DNA of 64,000 nt from JAAGZL01 sp050290785 (GTDB taxonomy: Bacteria > Pseudomonadota > Gammaproteobacteria > Chromatiales > Chromatiaceae), in contig JBNKIR010000041.1 in the NCBI GenBank assembly GCA_050290785.1, positions 1-64,000 on the forward strand. The letters run 5' to 3'. Positions 40,274 through 49,452 of this stretch are shown in pieces. Numbering within the stretch: position 1 is the stretch's first letter; the number at the start of each line of letters is the position of its first letter. The translations under genes were made by a program, and so were the position numbers. Under the pieces are notes generated by a model that was not told the DNA's origin, ran no database searches, and saw only the letters and a program-made list of their open reading frames with translations.

Positions 40274-41998
40274 TCATTGTAGCTCATCCAGCGGGCGCGG
40301 CCTGCCAAGCAGATAACCCTGTACGCAATCCACCTGAATCTCCTCTAGGCACTTGTGGATGCCCTCATTTTCAACAAATTCTGCTATGGTCTGCATCCCC
40401 ATTGATCTGCCTATTTCATGAATAGTCTTTACCATGTTTCTGTTTACCTGGTCATGATCCATGTTCTTTACGAACGCCCCATCTATCTTAAGAAAATCTA
40501 CAGGAAGGTTCCTAAGATATGCAAAGGATGAATACCCGCTGCCAAAATCATCCAGTGCGAAGAGAAACCCCCTGGCCTTAAGGGAGGTCATAAACTCCAT
40601 TGCGGCCTCCAGTCTGAGAATCGCGGTGGTTTCTGTGACCTCAAAGCAGATCTTTTCAGCAGGGACAGGACTATCGGCAAATGAGTCGATAATGCAGTCA
40701 AGCACCTCCTGGTTGCCAATGGAAAGTCCGGATAGATTTATGGAGCAGACCGAGAGCCTTTCTATTTGCGCAGGATTGTCCCTTAACCAGGCTGCATAAT
40801 TGCGTATTACCCAGCAATCTATTTTCGGTGTCAGATGATAGTGTTCTGCGGCAGGTAAAAATTTATTGGGCACATAAATCTTGCCATCTTCACCGAGCAT
40901 GCGAAGCAATATTTCGTAGTGCAGTCCTTCAGAATCGGCCGGACTGATCGGGACAATATTCTGGTAATACAATCTGAAGCGATCCTGTTCCAACGCCCGA
41001 TTAATATCGGCAACTAATATGACCTCGCCCAACCTCTTTTTGAGTTCCTGGTCGTTATCATCTGTGATATGAACGGCATTCAACCCTTTCTCTCTGGCAA
41101 GGGCACAAGCCGCCTCCGCAGTGCGTATTATGGCGGCTACAGTTTTGTCCTCATTCGTTATCGGCGTCAGCCCTATGCTTATACTTACGTCGATAACCTT
41201 ATTGTCTCTATTTATCTTAAGTCCGCTGATATCCTGACGCAGGCCATCCACAATCACTCTGGCCTGCCCAAGATCGCAATCGTTGAGCAATATGGCAAAT
41301 TCATCCCCACCAAGGCGGGCAACCATATCATCCTTTCTTCGTCCCTTTTTTAGCAGTTGCGCGATCTGTTTGAGAAGGGCATTCCCTGCATCTATACCGC
41401 AGCTATCGTTGATGACATGCAGATGGTCCAGATCGAGATAACATACCGCATGCGTCATGCCGTCGTTTTGGGCAGAGTCCAGGGCCTGATAGAGTCTGAT
41501 CTCAAAAGATTGCCTGTTATTCAGCCCGGTAAGGGCGTCATGTGCCGCCTGGTACGATAGTCTCTGGGATAACCCCTTAACCTTAGAGGTGTTTTTGTCC
41601 AGCAGCGCCCGATTGCCGGTAGTTTGTTTATAGCGAGATATACCCTCGGCGATGGTGTCACTCATGATGGAGATATCACAGGGTTTGGTGAGAAATTTGT
41701 AGATCTCACCCTGGTTTATGGCATCTATCACCGTCTGCTGATCGGCATTTCCTGTCAGCATGATACGTATGGTGTCCGGGCTGAGATCGCGCACCTTGGC
41801 AAGCAGCTCCAGCCCGCTCATGCCCGGCATACGCATGTCTGAGATGACTACGGCGAAGTTTGGGCTGCGTTTCAGAAGCTCCAGGGCCTCCTGGCCACTG
41901 GACGCGGTGGTCACTTTGAACTTTTTACGCAGACCACGACAAAAGCTGTCAAGGACGCTGGCTTCATCGTCAACGAGTAGCACCTTGACTGAATCCAT
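40274..41998 (-). CDS. REC-GGDEF-EAL bifunctional c-di-GMP regulator
   Basis: 574 residues from ATG 41998. Receiver 1-125 (VDDE, Asp in VVISDMRMPGMSG, Lys in FLTKPCD). GGDEF domain about 160-310 with an intact RLGGDEFAILL motif. EAL domain about 325-570 with Glu in YEILLRML (EIL for EAL), Asn in SINLSG, FEVTETTAI, FALDDFGSGYSSFAYL, Lys in DFLKIDG, Glu in AEFVEN and QGYLLGRPRP. All metal and catalytic residues of the EAL are present, so either synthesis or hydrolysis of c-di-GMP is possible. As the enzyme of the cluster it is the probable output, comparable to Shewanella HnoB (REC-EAL). Confidence 0.93.
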   Translation of the reverse strand: MDSVKVLLVDDEASVLDSFCRGLRKKFKVTTASSGQEALELLKRSPNFAVVISDMRMPGMSGLELLAKVRDLSPDTIRIMLTGNADQQTVIDAINQGEIYKFLTKPCDISIMSDTIAEGISRYKQTTGNRALLDKNTSKVKGLSQRLSYQAAHDALTGLNNRQSFEIRLYQALDSAQNDGMTHAVCYLDLDHLHVINDSCGIDAGNALLKQIAQLLKKGRRKDDMVARLGGDEFAILLNDCDLGQARVIVDGLRQDISGLKINRDNKVIDVSISIGLTPITNEDKTVAAIIRTAEAACALAREKGLNAVHITDDNDQELKKRLGEVILVADINRALEQDRFRLYYQNIVPISPADSEGLHYEILLRMLGEDGKIYVPNKFLPAAEHYHLTPKIDCWVIRNYAAWLRDNPAQIERLSVCSINLSGLSIGNQEVLDCIIDSFADSPVPAEKICFEVTETTAILRLEAAMEFMTSLKARGFLFALDDFGSGYSSFAYLRNLPVDFLKIDGAFVKNMDHDQVNRNMVKTIHEIGRSMGMQTIAEFVENEGIHKCLEEIQVDCVQGYLLGRPRPLDELQ

Positions 41999-42048
41999 GT
42001 GCGGCCTGTCCTTATTGCCTCTTCTACCCAAACTGCGGCGTCAGATGA

Positions 42049-42696
42049 CTACTTTGTAGGCATGCTGCGTTTACTGGATAGCCATTCGATGATGGGGTCC
42101 CACTGTTCCAGATCCGGCCAGACCATGGACGGTGCAAGCTCGAACAGCCCCAGGCCCTTTTCGGCGGAACGGATGTAGTTCTGGCTCTCCCGCAGATGGG
42201 TAAGCACCGGGATCTTGAGGTGCCCGAGATACTCCTCGAGTTGTTTGAATATATTGGTTCTCTCCATAACCCTGTTGGCAACAATGGCGATCTTGGTCTG
42301 TTTGTTTGAGACCCTGCCACTACTGAGCAGTTCGTCCAGAAATTTGCTGCATGCGCGCATGTCTATAGGGGAAGGCAGCACAGGGATGATCAGGGTCTCG
42401 ACGCGGCGCAGCATGGAGTTGATCTCTTTGCCATGCACCTTGGCTGGGGCATCCATTATCAGAAATTCTGTCCCCCGAGCAGGAGATACCGAACCGGCAG
42501 AGGCGTTTATGCCTTCAATTTCCGGGATTCCCTCGTAGCTTTTACGGGCCTCCAGCCAGTCCAGCGATGACCCCTGCGGATCAAAATCTGCCAGGGCGAC
42601 CTTTTTCCCCTCATCTGCAAACCAGGTGGCGATGTTTGTTGCCATGGTGGTCTTTCCGCATCCACCTTTGGCATTCATTAGCATTATTGTACGCAT
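42049..42696 (-). CDS. ParA-family ATPase (orphan)
   Basis: 215 residues. Deviant Walker A with signature Lys, NAKGGCGKTTMATNIATWFA; Walker A' ALADFDPQGSSLDWLEA; Walker B FLIMDAPAKVHG. This is the small soj/ParA/MinD-like type with one domain. GGAGG precedes the ATG at optimal distance. No parB or centromere-like repeat is near, so a role in chromosome or plasmid partition is not supported; such orphan ParA proteins may position protein cargo such as chemosensory clusters. It precedes the REC-GGDEF-EAL gene and follows ubiD on the same strand. Confidence 0.88.
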   Translation of the reverse strand: MRTIMLMNAKGGCGKTTMATNIATWFADEGKKVALADFDPQGSSLDWLEARKSYEGIPEIEGINASAGSVSPARGTEFLIMDAPAKVHGKEINSMLRRVETLIIPVLPSPIDMRACSKFLDELLSSGRVSNKQTKIAIVANRVMERTNIFKQLEEYLGHLKIPVLTHLRESQNYIRSAEKGLGLFELAPSMVWPDLEQWDPIIEWLSSKRSMPTK

Positions 42697-42750
42697 GGGC
42701 CAGCCTCCGTAGGGTTTTTTATTTATTATAGGGTGTGTATGGGGATTTTT

Positions 42751-44217
42751 TTACCCAATTTTCAAATCGCTCCAGATCTCGTCAATGCGCTGCTTTACCT
42801 TTTCATCCATGACTATCGGCCTTCCCCACTCACGCTGCGTCTCCCCTGGCCACTTATTGGTGGCATCCATCCCCATTTTGGAGCCCAGGCCGGACACCGG
42901 AGATGCAAAATCCAGGTAGTCGATGGGGGTGTTATCTATGATGGTGGTATCACGGGCCGGATCCATGCGCGTGGTTACTGCCCAGATGACATCCTCCCAC
43001 TTGCGTATATCCACATCCTCATCGGTTACGATGACGAATTTGGTGTACATGAATTGCCGCAGGAATGACCATATCCCCAGCATCACCCTGGCGGCATGGC
43101 CGGGATACTCTTTTTTGATGCTGACCAGAGCCATACGGTAGGAGCACCCCTCCGGCGGCAGATAGAAGTCCACGATCTCGGGAAACTGCTTTTTCAGGAT
43201 GGGGACAAACACCTCATTCAGTGACACCCCCAGGATAGAAGGCTCGTCAGGAGGACGCCCGGTGTAGGTGCTGTGATAGATCGCCCCTGTGCGATGGGTA
43301 ATGCGATCTATGGTAAATACCGGAAACTGCTCCACCTCATTGTAGTAGCCGGTGTGGTCACCAAACGGCCCCTCGGGGGCCATATCATCCGGGTGGATAT
43401 GGCCCTCAAGGACAAATTCCGCCGAGGCCGGGACCAGCAGTTCGGACCCTATGCATTGTGTGACCTCGCTGCGGCTGCCCCGGAGCAGGCCGGCAAAGGC
43501 GTATTCCGAAAGGGTGTCCGGAACCGGTGTCACCGCAGCCAGTGTTGTAGCCGGGTCCGCCCCCAGGGCCACCGCAACCGGATAGGGCTCGCCCGGGTGC
43601 TTCTGCTGCCAGGCCTTGAAATCCAGAGCCCCGCCACGATGGGAAAGCCAGCGCATGATTACGCGATTCTTGCCAATCACCTGCATGCGGTAGATGCCCA
43701 GATTAAGCCTGGGTTTGTCCGGTCCCCTGGTAACCACCAGGCCCCAGGTGATCAGGGGACCGGCGTCCTCAGGCCAGCAGGTCTGAATCGGGATCTGACC
43801 AAGGTCCACCCGGTCGCCATCGATCACCATCTCCTGACACGGCGCACCCTTTTTCTCCTTGGGGGACATGTCCAGCACCTTCTTGAAGATAGGAAGTTTC
43901 GCCCAGGCATCGCGCATCCCCTTGGGTGGGTCCGGCTCCTTCAGCATGGCCAATAGCGCACCTACCTCCTGTAGCGCCTGTGCCGAATCCTCCCCCATAC
44001 CCAGCGCCACCCTCCTGGGGGTACCGAACAGATTGGCAAGCAGGGGATGCTGCGAACCCTTGACCTTTTCAAACAGCAGGGCCGGACCCCCGCTGCGCAG
44101 TGTGCGGTCGCAGATCTCCGTTATCTCCAGGCACGGATCCACCTCAACGGCGATGCGTTTAAGCTCTCCCAGCTCTTCGAGCTGCCTGATGAAATCCCTT
44201 AGGTCTTTGTATTCCAT
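42751..44217 (-). CDS. ubiD: 3-polyprenyl-4-hydroxybenzoate decarboxylase UbiD
   Basis: 488 residues, normal length. It decarboxylates 3-polyprenyl-4-hydroxybenzoate in ubiquinone biosynthesis using prenylated FMN made by UbiX. UbiD signatures: MEYKDLRDFIRQLEELGELK start, NLGIYRMQVIGKNRVIMRW, SHRGGALDFKAWQQK, the Glu-rich catalytic region EFVLEGHIHPDDMAPEGPFG and DHTGYYNE, and FVIVTDEDVDIRKWEDVIWA. It shares ubiquinone synthesis with ubiE, though the genes are far apart. No ubiX is in the window. Confidence 0.97.
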   Translation of the reverse strand: MEYKDLRDFIRQLEELGELKRIAVEVDPCLEITEICDRTLRSGGPALLFEKVKGSQHPLLANLFGTPRRVALGMGEDSAQALQEVGALLAMLKEPDPPKGMRDAWAKLPIFKKVLDMSPKEKKGAPCQEMVIDGDRVDLGQIPIQTCWPEDAGPLITWGLVVTRGPDKPRLNLGIYRMQVIGKNRVIMRWLSHRGGALDFKAWQQKHPGEPYPVAVALGADPATTLAAVTPVPDTLSEYAFAGLLRGSRSEVTQCIGSELLVPASAEFVLEGHIHPDDMAPEGPFGDHTGYYNEVEQFPVFTIDRITHRTGAIYHSTYTGRPPDEPSILGVSLNEVFVPILKKQFPEIVDFYLPPEGCSYRMALVSIKKEYPGHAARVMLGIWSFLRQFMYTKFVIVTDEDVDIRKWEDVIWAVTTRMDPARDTTIIDNTPIDYLDFASPVSGLGSKMGMDATNKWPGETQREWGRPIVMDEKVKQRIDEIWSDLKIG

Positions 44218-44278
44218 AGAATTTCAGCCATATTAATATCTTGTTCTCCGCTATTATCAGGACTTGCGCTGATCTCTG

Positions 44279-45202
44279 TTATACGCGGAAGCCCCCGTAG
44301 CGTTTGCGAAGACGTATGTTGTTGAACACGACGCCACCGACGAACCCGGCGATCATTAACAACAAGATGGTAGGAATCCACATGCTGAATGAGCTGTCAG
44401 CCTCCTGATTCGCATCCACCTTTGGTATGGGGGCACTCAGGATCTTGGCCACCTGATTGAAGCGCTGTCTCAGCACCTTGTTTTGTTTTATCAGTTGTGG
44501 ATTGGCGCCGCCGGTTGCCTTGAGGTCTTCCAGCCTCTTCTTTGTCTGCAGCAGCTCCTGTTCCAGGGCCTCGATCTTTTTGCTTGAGGTCTGGTCGGTC
44601 TTCTTCAACAGATCCTGCATCAACTGCGCCTCATGCAGGGTGGCATTCAGCTCCGCCTCGCTCGCAGAGAGCTTTTTCTTCAGGGCATTGATTTCTTCGG
44701 TTTTATCCTTGGCCTCAGTGGAATTGGATTTCTTCAGGAGCTGCATCAGACGCTTGGTTTCCTGCTGCTCATTCTTGAGCGCCTCACCCGACAGGGCCAA
44801 CTTCTCTTTGGTCTGGCCCAATTCCTGTTTGATCTTATTCAACTCCTCGCCCTGGGCTGGCGTTGAAGACGGCTTGGCATCCTTGAGCTTCTGTTCCGCC
44901 TCGCGCAGTTTATTTTGCAGGGTGCCGGTCTTGGCCTGAAGTTCCAGCAACATGGCCCGCGCAGGCTTTTCATTGCTGATGTAGACCGATTTCACCCAGC
45001 CCTCCTTTCCATCTCCCAGCTTTACCTTGGAAAAGGCGTCCTTGCGTTCCAGCACCTCCAGCGGCGTCCCACTGGGCAGTACCTTGAGTGGTTGCAGCCC
45101 GGAGGCCGGCTTGGCATAGAGCCCGACCAGCAGCTTGTCTGTAATGTGCTCTGCCTGAGCGCTGCTTATAGTCAACAGGAGGACGAGTAGAATTCTTAAC
45201 AT
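44279..45202 (-). CDS. TIGR04211-type SH3 domain/coiled-coil membrane protein
   Basis: 307 residues. A signal peptide (MLRILLVLLLTISSAQA, cut before EH) is followed by a bacterial SH3-like domain (about 20-75, LLVGLYAKPASGLQPLKVLP, FSKVKLGDGKEGWVKSVYI), a long periplasmic coiled coil (about 80-240) and a C-terminal membrane helix (SFSMWIPTILLLMIAGFVGG) with a short basic cytoplasmic tail. This architecture is that of YgiM-like envelope proteins of unknown function. It starts five bases after the prlC stop and is probably translated with it. Confidence 0.88.
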   Translation of the reverse strand: MLRILLVLLLTISSAQAEHITDKLLVGLYAKPASGLQPLKVLPSGTPLEVLERKDAFSKVKLGDGKEGWVKSVYISNEKPARAMLLELQAKTGTLQNKLREAEQKLKDAKPSSTPAQGEELNKIKQELGQTKEKLALSGEALKNEQQETKRLMQLLKKSNSTEAKDKTEEINALKKKLSASEAELNATLHEAQLMQDLLKKTDQTSSKKIEALEQELLQTKKRLEDLKATGGANPQLIKQNKVLRQRFNQVAKILSAPIPKVDANQEADSSFSMWIPTILLLMIAGFVGGVVFNNIRLRKRYGGFRV

Positions 45203-45207
45203 TATGT

Positions 45208-47259
45208 TTATTCCTCAGGTGTTGCCCCAGCGGGTATCCCGCTATGACGTAAAAGGGCGTCAATCTTCGGTTCCCGACCCCGAAACGCCACAAATAGTTC
45301 CATCGCATCCCTGGCGCCGCCCTGCTCCAGGATGTTCTGCAAAAAAGATTGACCGGTATTTTGGTCGAAAACTCCTCTCTTCTCAAATAAAGAGAAGGCA
45401 TCGGCGGAAAGGACCTCCGCCCACTTGTAGCTGTAGTACCCAGCGCCATAGCCCCCGCCAAAGATATGGGAGAACCCATGGGCGAATCGATTAAACTCCG
45501 GCGGCCGGACCACGGCAACCTTATCCCTTACCTGTTCCAGGATCTCATAGATCCTGCCGCCATGCTGCGGTGAGTACTCCTGGTGAATACGCAGATCGAA
45601 TATGGAGAACTCCAGCTGTTTCACCATCTGCATCCCGGACTGAAAATTCCTTGCCGCCAGCATGCGGCGGTACATCTCATCCGGGATCGACTCACCGGTC
45701 TCATGGTGCCCGGATATAAGTTCCAGGGCCTCCCGCTCCCAGCACCAGTTCTCCATAAACTGGGACGGCAGTTCCACCGCATCCCAGGCGACGCCGTTGA
45801 TGCCGGACACCCCAGGATAATCGATCCTGGTCAGCATGTGGTGTAACCCGTGACCAAACTCATGGAACAGGGTCAATACCTCATCGTGGGTCAGCAGGGC
45901 CGGACTGTCGCCGATAGGTGGCGAGAAGTTGCAGGTGAGATATGCCACCGGGGTCTGGCAACGATCTTTGGTGACGAAACGACCGATACAGTCGTCCATC
46001 CAGGCGCCGCCCCGTTTGTTGGGGCGGGCATACAGGTCCAGATAGAACTCCCCGCGCAGTTCCCCCTGCCGGTCCCTGATCTCATAGAAGCGCACGTCCG
46101 GGTGCCAGCAGTCTATGCCGTCCACCAGGGTTATCTCTATACCGAACAGCCGTTTTACCACCTCGAACATACCGGGGATGACGCGGTTCTCAGGAAAATA
46201 GGGTTTGAGCTCCTCCTGGGTTATGGAGTAGCGCTGCTGGCGCAGCTTTTCGGAATAGAAACCTATGTCCCAGACCTGGAGCTCATCCACACCAAATTGA
46301 TCTAAGGCATATCGCTCAAGTTCGGCATATTCTGTCTGGGCCTGGGGCAGAGAGCGGGCGGCCAGATCGGTGAGAAACTCCATCACCTCCTCGCCGCTGC
46401 GGGCCATCTTGCGGGCCAGTGAACGTTGGACGTAGTTGTCGAAGCCCAGCAGTTGCGCCTGCTCATGCTTCAGGGCCAGGATCTGTTCCATGATCTCGCT
46501 GTTGTCCCACTGACCGGCATGGGGGCCACGGTCCGAGGCGCGGGTGGAGTAGGCCTCGTACATCTCACGGCGCAGCTCGCGCCCTTCGGCATAGGTCAGG
46601 ACCGGCAGGTAGGAGGGGAAATCCAGGGTGAACATCCACCCATCTTCACCCCGTTGTTCGGCCGTCTGGCGCGCCAGCTCCTTGGCTGATTGCGGCAGGC
46701 CGGCCAGTTCGTCCTCGTCGGTTATCAGCTTGGTCCAGGCGTTGGTGGCGTCCAGCAGATTCTCGTTGAATCTGCTGCCCAGCCGGGACAGCTCCTGGCT
46801 GATATCCTTAAAACGGGCCTTTTGTTCCGGCGGCAGATCCACGCCTGAGAGATGGAAGTCGAGCAGGGCATTGTCCAGACTCTTGATCTGTGCATAGTCC
46901 AGTCCGCCCTCCTCTTCCCTGATCTTCTTGTAGGCCTGGTACAGCCGTTCGTTTTGCCCCATCTCCGTGGCATAGGCACTGAGCTTGGGCAGGCAGGCGT
47001 TGTAGGCGCTGCGCAGCTCATCTGAGTTGACCACGGAGTTCATGTGGCTCACCGGAGACCAGGCGCAGTCCAGCCGGTCATCCATGATCTCAAGGGGCTC
47101 AACCAGATTCTCCCACGTGAACCTCTGGCCTGCGTCCAGGACCCTTTCGGTCTGGTCGCGACAGTCGGCCAGCAACCGCTCTATGGCCGGCTCTACGTGC
47201 TCAGGACGTATGCGCGAAAAGGCCGGCAGTCCCTCAAGGTTGAGTAGGGGGTTGTCCAT
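45208..47259 (-). CDS. prlC: Oligopeptidase A (M3 metallopeptidase)
   Basis: 683 residues, the usual size. Zinc site HEFGHGLHHMLT with the two ligand His and catalytic Glu; the third ligand Glu lies in the following block (ELPSQFMENWCWE). FAHGFSHIFGGGYGAGYYSY near the end, with its substrate-binding tyrosines, is typical. It degrades cytoplasmic oligopeptides, including cleaved signal peptides. The downstream gene is the SH3/coiled-coil protein. Confidence 0.96.
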   Translation of the reverse strand: MDNPLLNLEGLPAFSRIRPEHVEPAIERLLADCRDQTERVLDAGQRFTWENLVEPLEIMDDRLDCAWSPVSHMNSVVNSDELRSAYNACLPKLSAYATEMGQNERLYQAYKKIREEEGGLDYAQIKSLDNALLDFHLSGVDLPPEQKARFKDISQELSRLGSRFNENLLDATNAWTKLITDEDELAGLPQSAKELARQTAEQRGEDGWMFTLDFPSYLPVLTYAEGRELRREMYEAYSTRASDRGPHAGQWDNSEIMEQILALKHEQAQLLGFDNYVQRSLARKMARSGEEVMEFLTDLAARSLPQAQTEYAELERYALDQFGVDELQVWDIGFYSEKLRQQRYSITQEELKPYFPENRVIPGMFEVVKRLFGIEITLVDGIDCWHPDVRFYEIRDRQGELRGEFYLDLYARPNKRGGAWMDDCIGRFVTKDRCQTPVAYLTCNFSPPIGDSPALLTHDEVLTLFHEFGHGLHHMLTRIDYPGVSGINGVAWDAVELPSQFMENWCWEREALELISGHHETGESIPDEMYRRMLAARNFQSGMQMVKQLEFSIFDLRIHQEYSPQHGGRIYEILEQVRDKVAVVRPPEFNRFAHGFSHIFGGGYGAGYYSYKWAEVLSADAFSLFEKRGVFDQNTGQSFLQNILEQGGARDAMELFVAFRGREPKIDALLRHSGIPAGATPEE

Positions 47260-47313
47260 TTAGTACTTGGTCCTCAAATCAGCAGATCGGGCATTGTGAC
47301 AGAAAATCATGGT

Positions 47314-48276
47314 TCACACAGTGGTAAGTTTGAGCGTCAACATCCAGACGGCCAGTGCCCCACCGGCAAAAAAGGCCAAGACAGAGAGCAGAACATTGCG
47401 GCGGAAGCGGCGGACCAGATCAAATTGCGGCAGGGTGGAAAGCAGGAAGGGATGGCTGCCCGATCCGGTGGCACTCAGGGTGTTCAGTATGCTGCCACGG
47501 ATAAGCTCCTGCTGCTCCGTCTGTGCCAGCCCTTCCGCCCTCAGACGTACCTGTTCCCACTCCTCCTGGTCAATCCGCCCATCCCGGTTGCGGTCAAACT
47601 CAAACAACAGAGACGATGTGTCTTCCTTCCATGTGCGCAGCAGCTCCCGTGTGATCTCGCTACGTTGCTGTATATGGTCCACCTCATCCATGGTCTTGAA
47701 CAGGCCGATGGCATAAAGCGGATCGCCATCGTGGATCCTGATCTCGGTATAGCGGCGGCTGGATCCGATGGCCTCGGTACTGTTGATGCTTTGGCCCAGT
47801 TTCATCACTATTTGCCAGCTTGAGGGCAGCTTGCTGCTGTTATGCTTCGGGGTTATGGCGTCGTCGCCCTGCCACACATCCTTACGTTCGGAGGTCACAT
47901 CCGCCCCCTCTGGGTCGATAATGCAGTCGCCGGTGCCATCACGCAGCAGGAACAGGTGGTCACTGGTCCCGGAATCGACGGTGAACCAGCCCTTGTCGCC
48001 GCGCCGCTCCACCTTGTAGCTATACCAGCAGCATGGCAGTTTGGTCAGCGGCGCCAGTATGGGCTCTCCTTCCATCTGCACCGCGTTGCCGGCGAGCTCG
48101 ACATACCCCTGATGGGCCGAACGGATATTCGCCGTCGGGGTGTCCTCGATGATACGGGCGCGGCGCAGGTAGCGGAACGCGAAATAAAAGCCACCTACGG
48201 CCGCGGCAGCCGCGAATAGGGTGATGGCCCAGAACTCCTCATCGGCCAGATGCAGAAACAGTTCCGACAGGGGCAT
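47314..48276 (-). CDS. GIDE-domain membrane protein with an EF-hand
   Basis: 320 residues. One N-terminal membrane helix (about 15-33), a GIDE domain (about 45-190, the modified beta-rich fold seen in E3 ligase-like mitochondrial MUL1 relatives: PCCWYSYKVERRGDKGWFTV), then an EF-hand loop DRNRDGRIDQEE (calcium ligands at 1, 3, 5, 7, 12 of the loop) inserted at about 230, and a C-terminal membrane helix (NVLLSVLAFFAGGALAVWML). No RING domain is present, so ubiquitin ligase activity is excluded. Its start codon shares bases with the LemA stop. LemA plus GIDE-protein pairs are frequent; the function is unknown. Confidence 0.82.
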   Translation of the reverse strand: MPLSELFLHLADEEFWAITLFAAAAAVGGFYFAFRYLRRARIIEDTPTANIRSAHQGYVELAGNAVQMEGEPILAPLTKLPCCWYSYKVERRGDKGWFTVDSGTSDHLFLLRDGTGDCIIDPEGADVTSERKDVWQGDDAITPKHNSSKLPSSWQIVMKLGQSINSTEAIGSSRRYTEIRIHDGDPLYAIGLFKTMDEVDHIQQRSEITRELLRTWKEDTSSLLFEFDRNRDGRIDQEEWEQVRLRAEGLAQTEQQELIRGSILNTLSATGSGSHPFLLSTLPQFDLVRRFRRNVLLSVLAFFAGGALAVWMLTLKLTTV

Positions 48277-48848
48277 TATTCAAATAGCGATTTGATATCC
48301 ACGTCCTGCTTCTCCTGCTCAGAGAACTCCAGCAGTTCGGCTGCCTTGAAGTTGAACATGCGGGCGATGATCACATCCGGGAACTGCTCGATGCGGACAT
48401 TATTGTTGTTCACACTCTCGTTATAGAACTCACGCCGATCGGCGATGCTGTTCTCCAGACCGGTGATGCGCCCCTGCAGGTGCAGAAAGGTCTCATTCGC
48501 CTTCAGGTCAGGATAGGCCTCGGCCACTGCAAACAGGTTGCCCAAGCCTAATCTAAGCTGGCCCTCGGCCGCGCCCAGTGCTCCCACATCACCCTGCTGG
48601 CGGGCGTTTGATACCGCGCTCCGGGCCTGCATCACCTTTTCCAGTGTCTCCTGCTCATACTGCATGTACTGTTTGCAGGTCTCCACCAGCTTGGGCAGTT
48701 CGTCGTGGCGCTGCTTCAGCAGCACATCGATGTTGGACCAGGCCTTGGATACGCCGTGTTTCAGATTGACCAAGCCATTATAGATAGTCACCGTGTAGAT
48801 GGCCGCTACCGCAATGACACCAAGGACTACAAATGTAGAAATATCCAT
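48276..48848 (-). CDS. lemA: LemA family protein
   Basis: 190 residues. An N-terminal membrane helix (TFVVLGVIAVAAIYTVTIYN) is followed by the LemA core GLVNLKHGVSKAWSNIDVLL, KQRHDELPKLVETCKQYM, and a final AAELLEFSEQEKQDVDIKS. LemA proteins are anchored in the inner membrane, mostly periplasmic or cytoplasmic depending on the family, and of unknown function. It overlaps the GIDE gene and is divergent from the carbonic anhydrase gene. Confidence 0.93.
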   Translation of the reverse strand: MDISTFVVLGVIAVAAIYTVTIYNGLVNLKHGVSKAWSNIDVLLKQRHDELPKLVETCKQYMQYEQETLEKVMQARSAVSNARQQGDVGALGAAEGQLRLGLGNLFAVAEAYPDLKANETFLHLQGRITGLENSIADRREFYNESVNNNNVRIEQFPDVIIARMFNFKAAELLEFSEQEKQDVDIKSLFE

Positions 48849-48915
48849 GCCAGCTCCTTTTTTATGTTATAGGGTTGATTGTATCATCTGCTAACTGAAT
48901 CTCTAGGAGTTACAT

Positions 48916-49452
48916 GTGGTGGATATAAGAGCGTTTCAAGGCATGACCCCGCGCATCGCAGAGGATGTCTGGGTGGACCCTACGGCGGTAGTGATCGGTG
49001 ATGTTGAGATTGGGTCAGGTTCATCCATCTGGCCTCTGGTGGTGGTGCGCGGGGATATCCATCACATCCGGATCGGCAAAAACACCAACATCCAGGATGG
49101 CAGCGTGGTGCATGTCACCCACGACAGCCGCTTCAATCCCGGGGGCTATCCCACCATCATTGGGGACAACATCACGGTAGGGCACAAGGTAATGCTGCAC
49201 GGCTGCACCATCGGGGACAACTGCCTGATCGGCATGAGTTCCACCGTGATGGATGGGGCGATCATCGAACCGCGGGTGGTGCTGGGTGCGGGCAGTCTGG
49301 TGCCTGGGGGCAAGGTGCTGGAGGGCGGTTACCTTTGGGTGGGCTCACCGGTGCGCCGGGCGCGGGAGCTGAATGAGAAGGAGCAGGAGTTCCTGGACTA
49401 CTCGGCGCAGAACTATGCTCGGCTGGCGAAGAAGTACCTGGAAGAGGGTTAG
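48916..49452 (+). CDS. Gamma-class carbonic anhydrase-like protein (YrdA)
   Basis: 178 residues of left-handed beta-helix hexapeptide repeats (AVVIGDVEIGSGSSIWPLVV, GDNITVGHKVMLHGCTIGDN, AIIEPRVVLGAGSLVPGG). Zinc ligands of the gamma-carbonic anhydrase fold are visible as His in DGSVVHVTHDS, VGHKVMLHGC. The start is GTG 48916 (or GTG 48919), six bases after AGGAG. E. coli YrdA has unproven activity; CO2 hydration is possible. Its end overlaps the convergent aroE end by four bases. Confidence 0.9.
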   Translation: MVDIRAFQGMTPRIAEDVWVDPTAVVIGDVEIGSGSSIWPLVVVRGDIHHIRIGKNTNIQDGSVVHVTHDSRFNPGGYPTIIGDNITVGHKVMLHGCTIGDNCLIGMSSTVMDGAIIEPRVVLGAGSLVPGGKVLEGGYLWVGSPVRRARELNEKEQEFLDYSAQNYARLAKKYLEEG

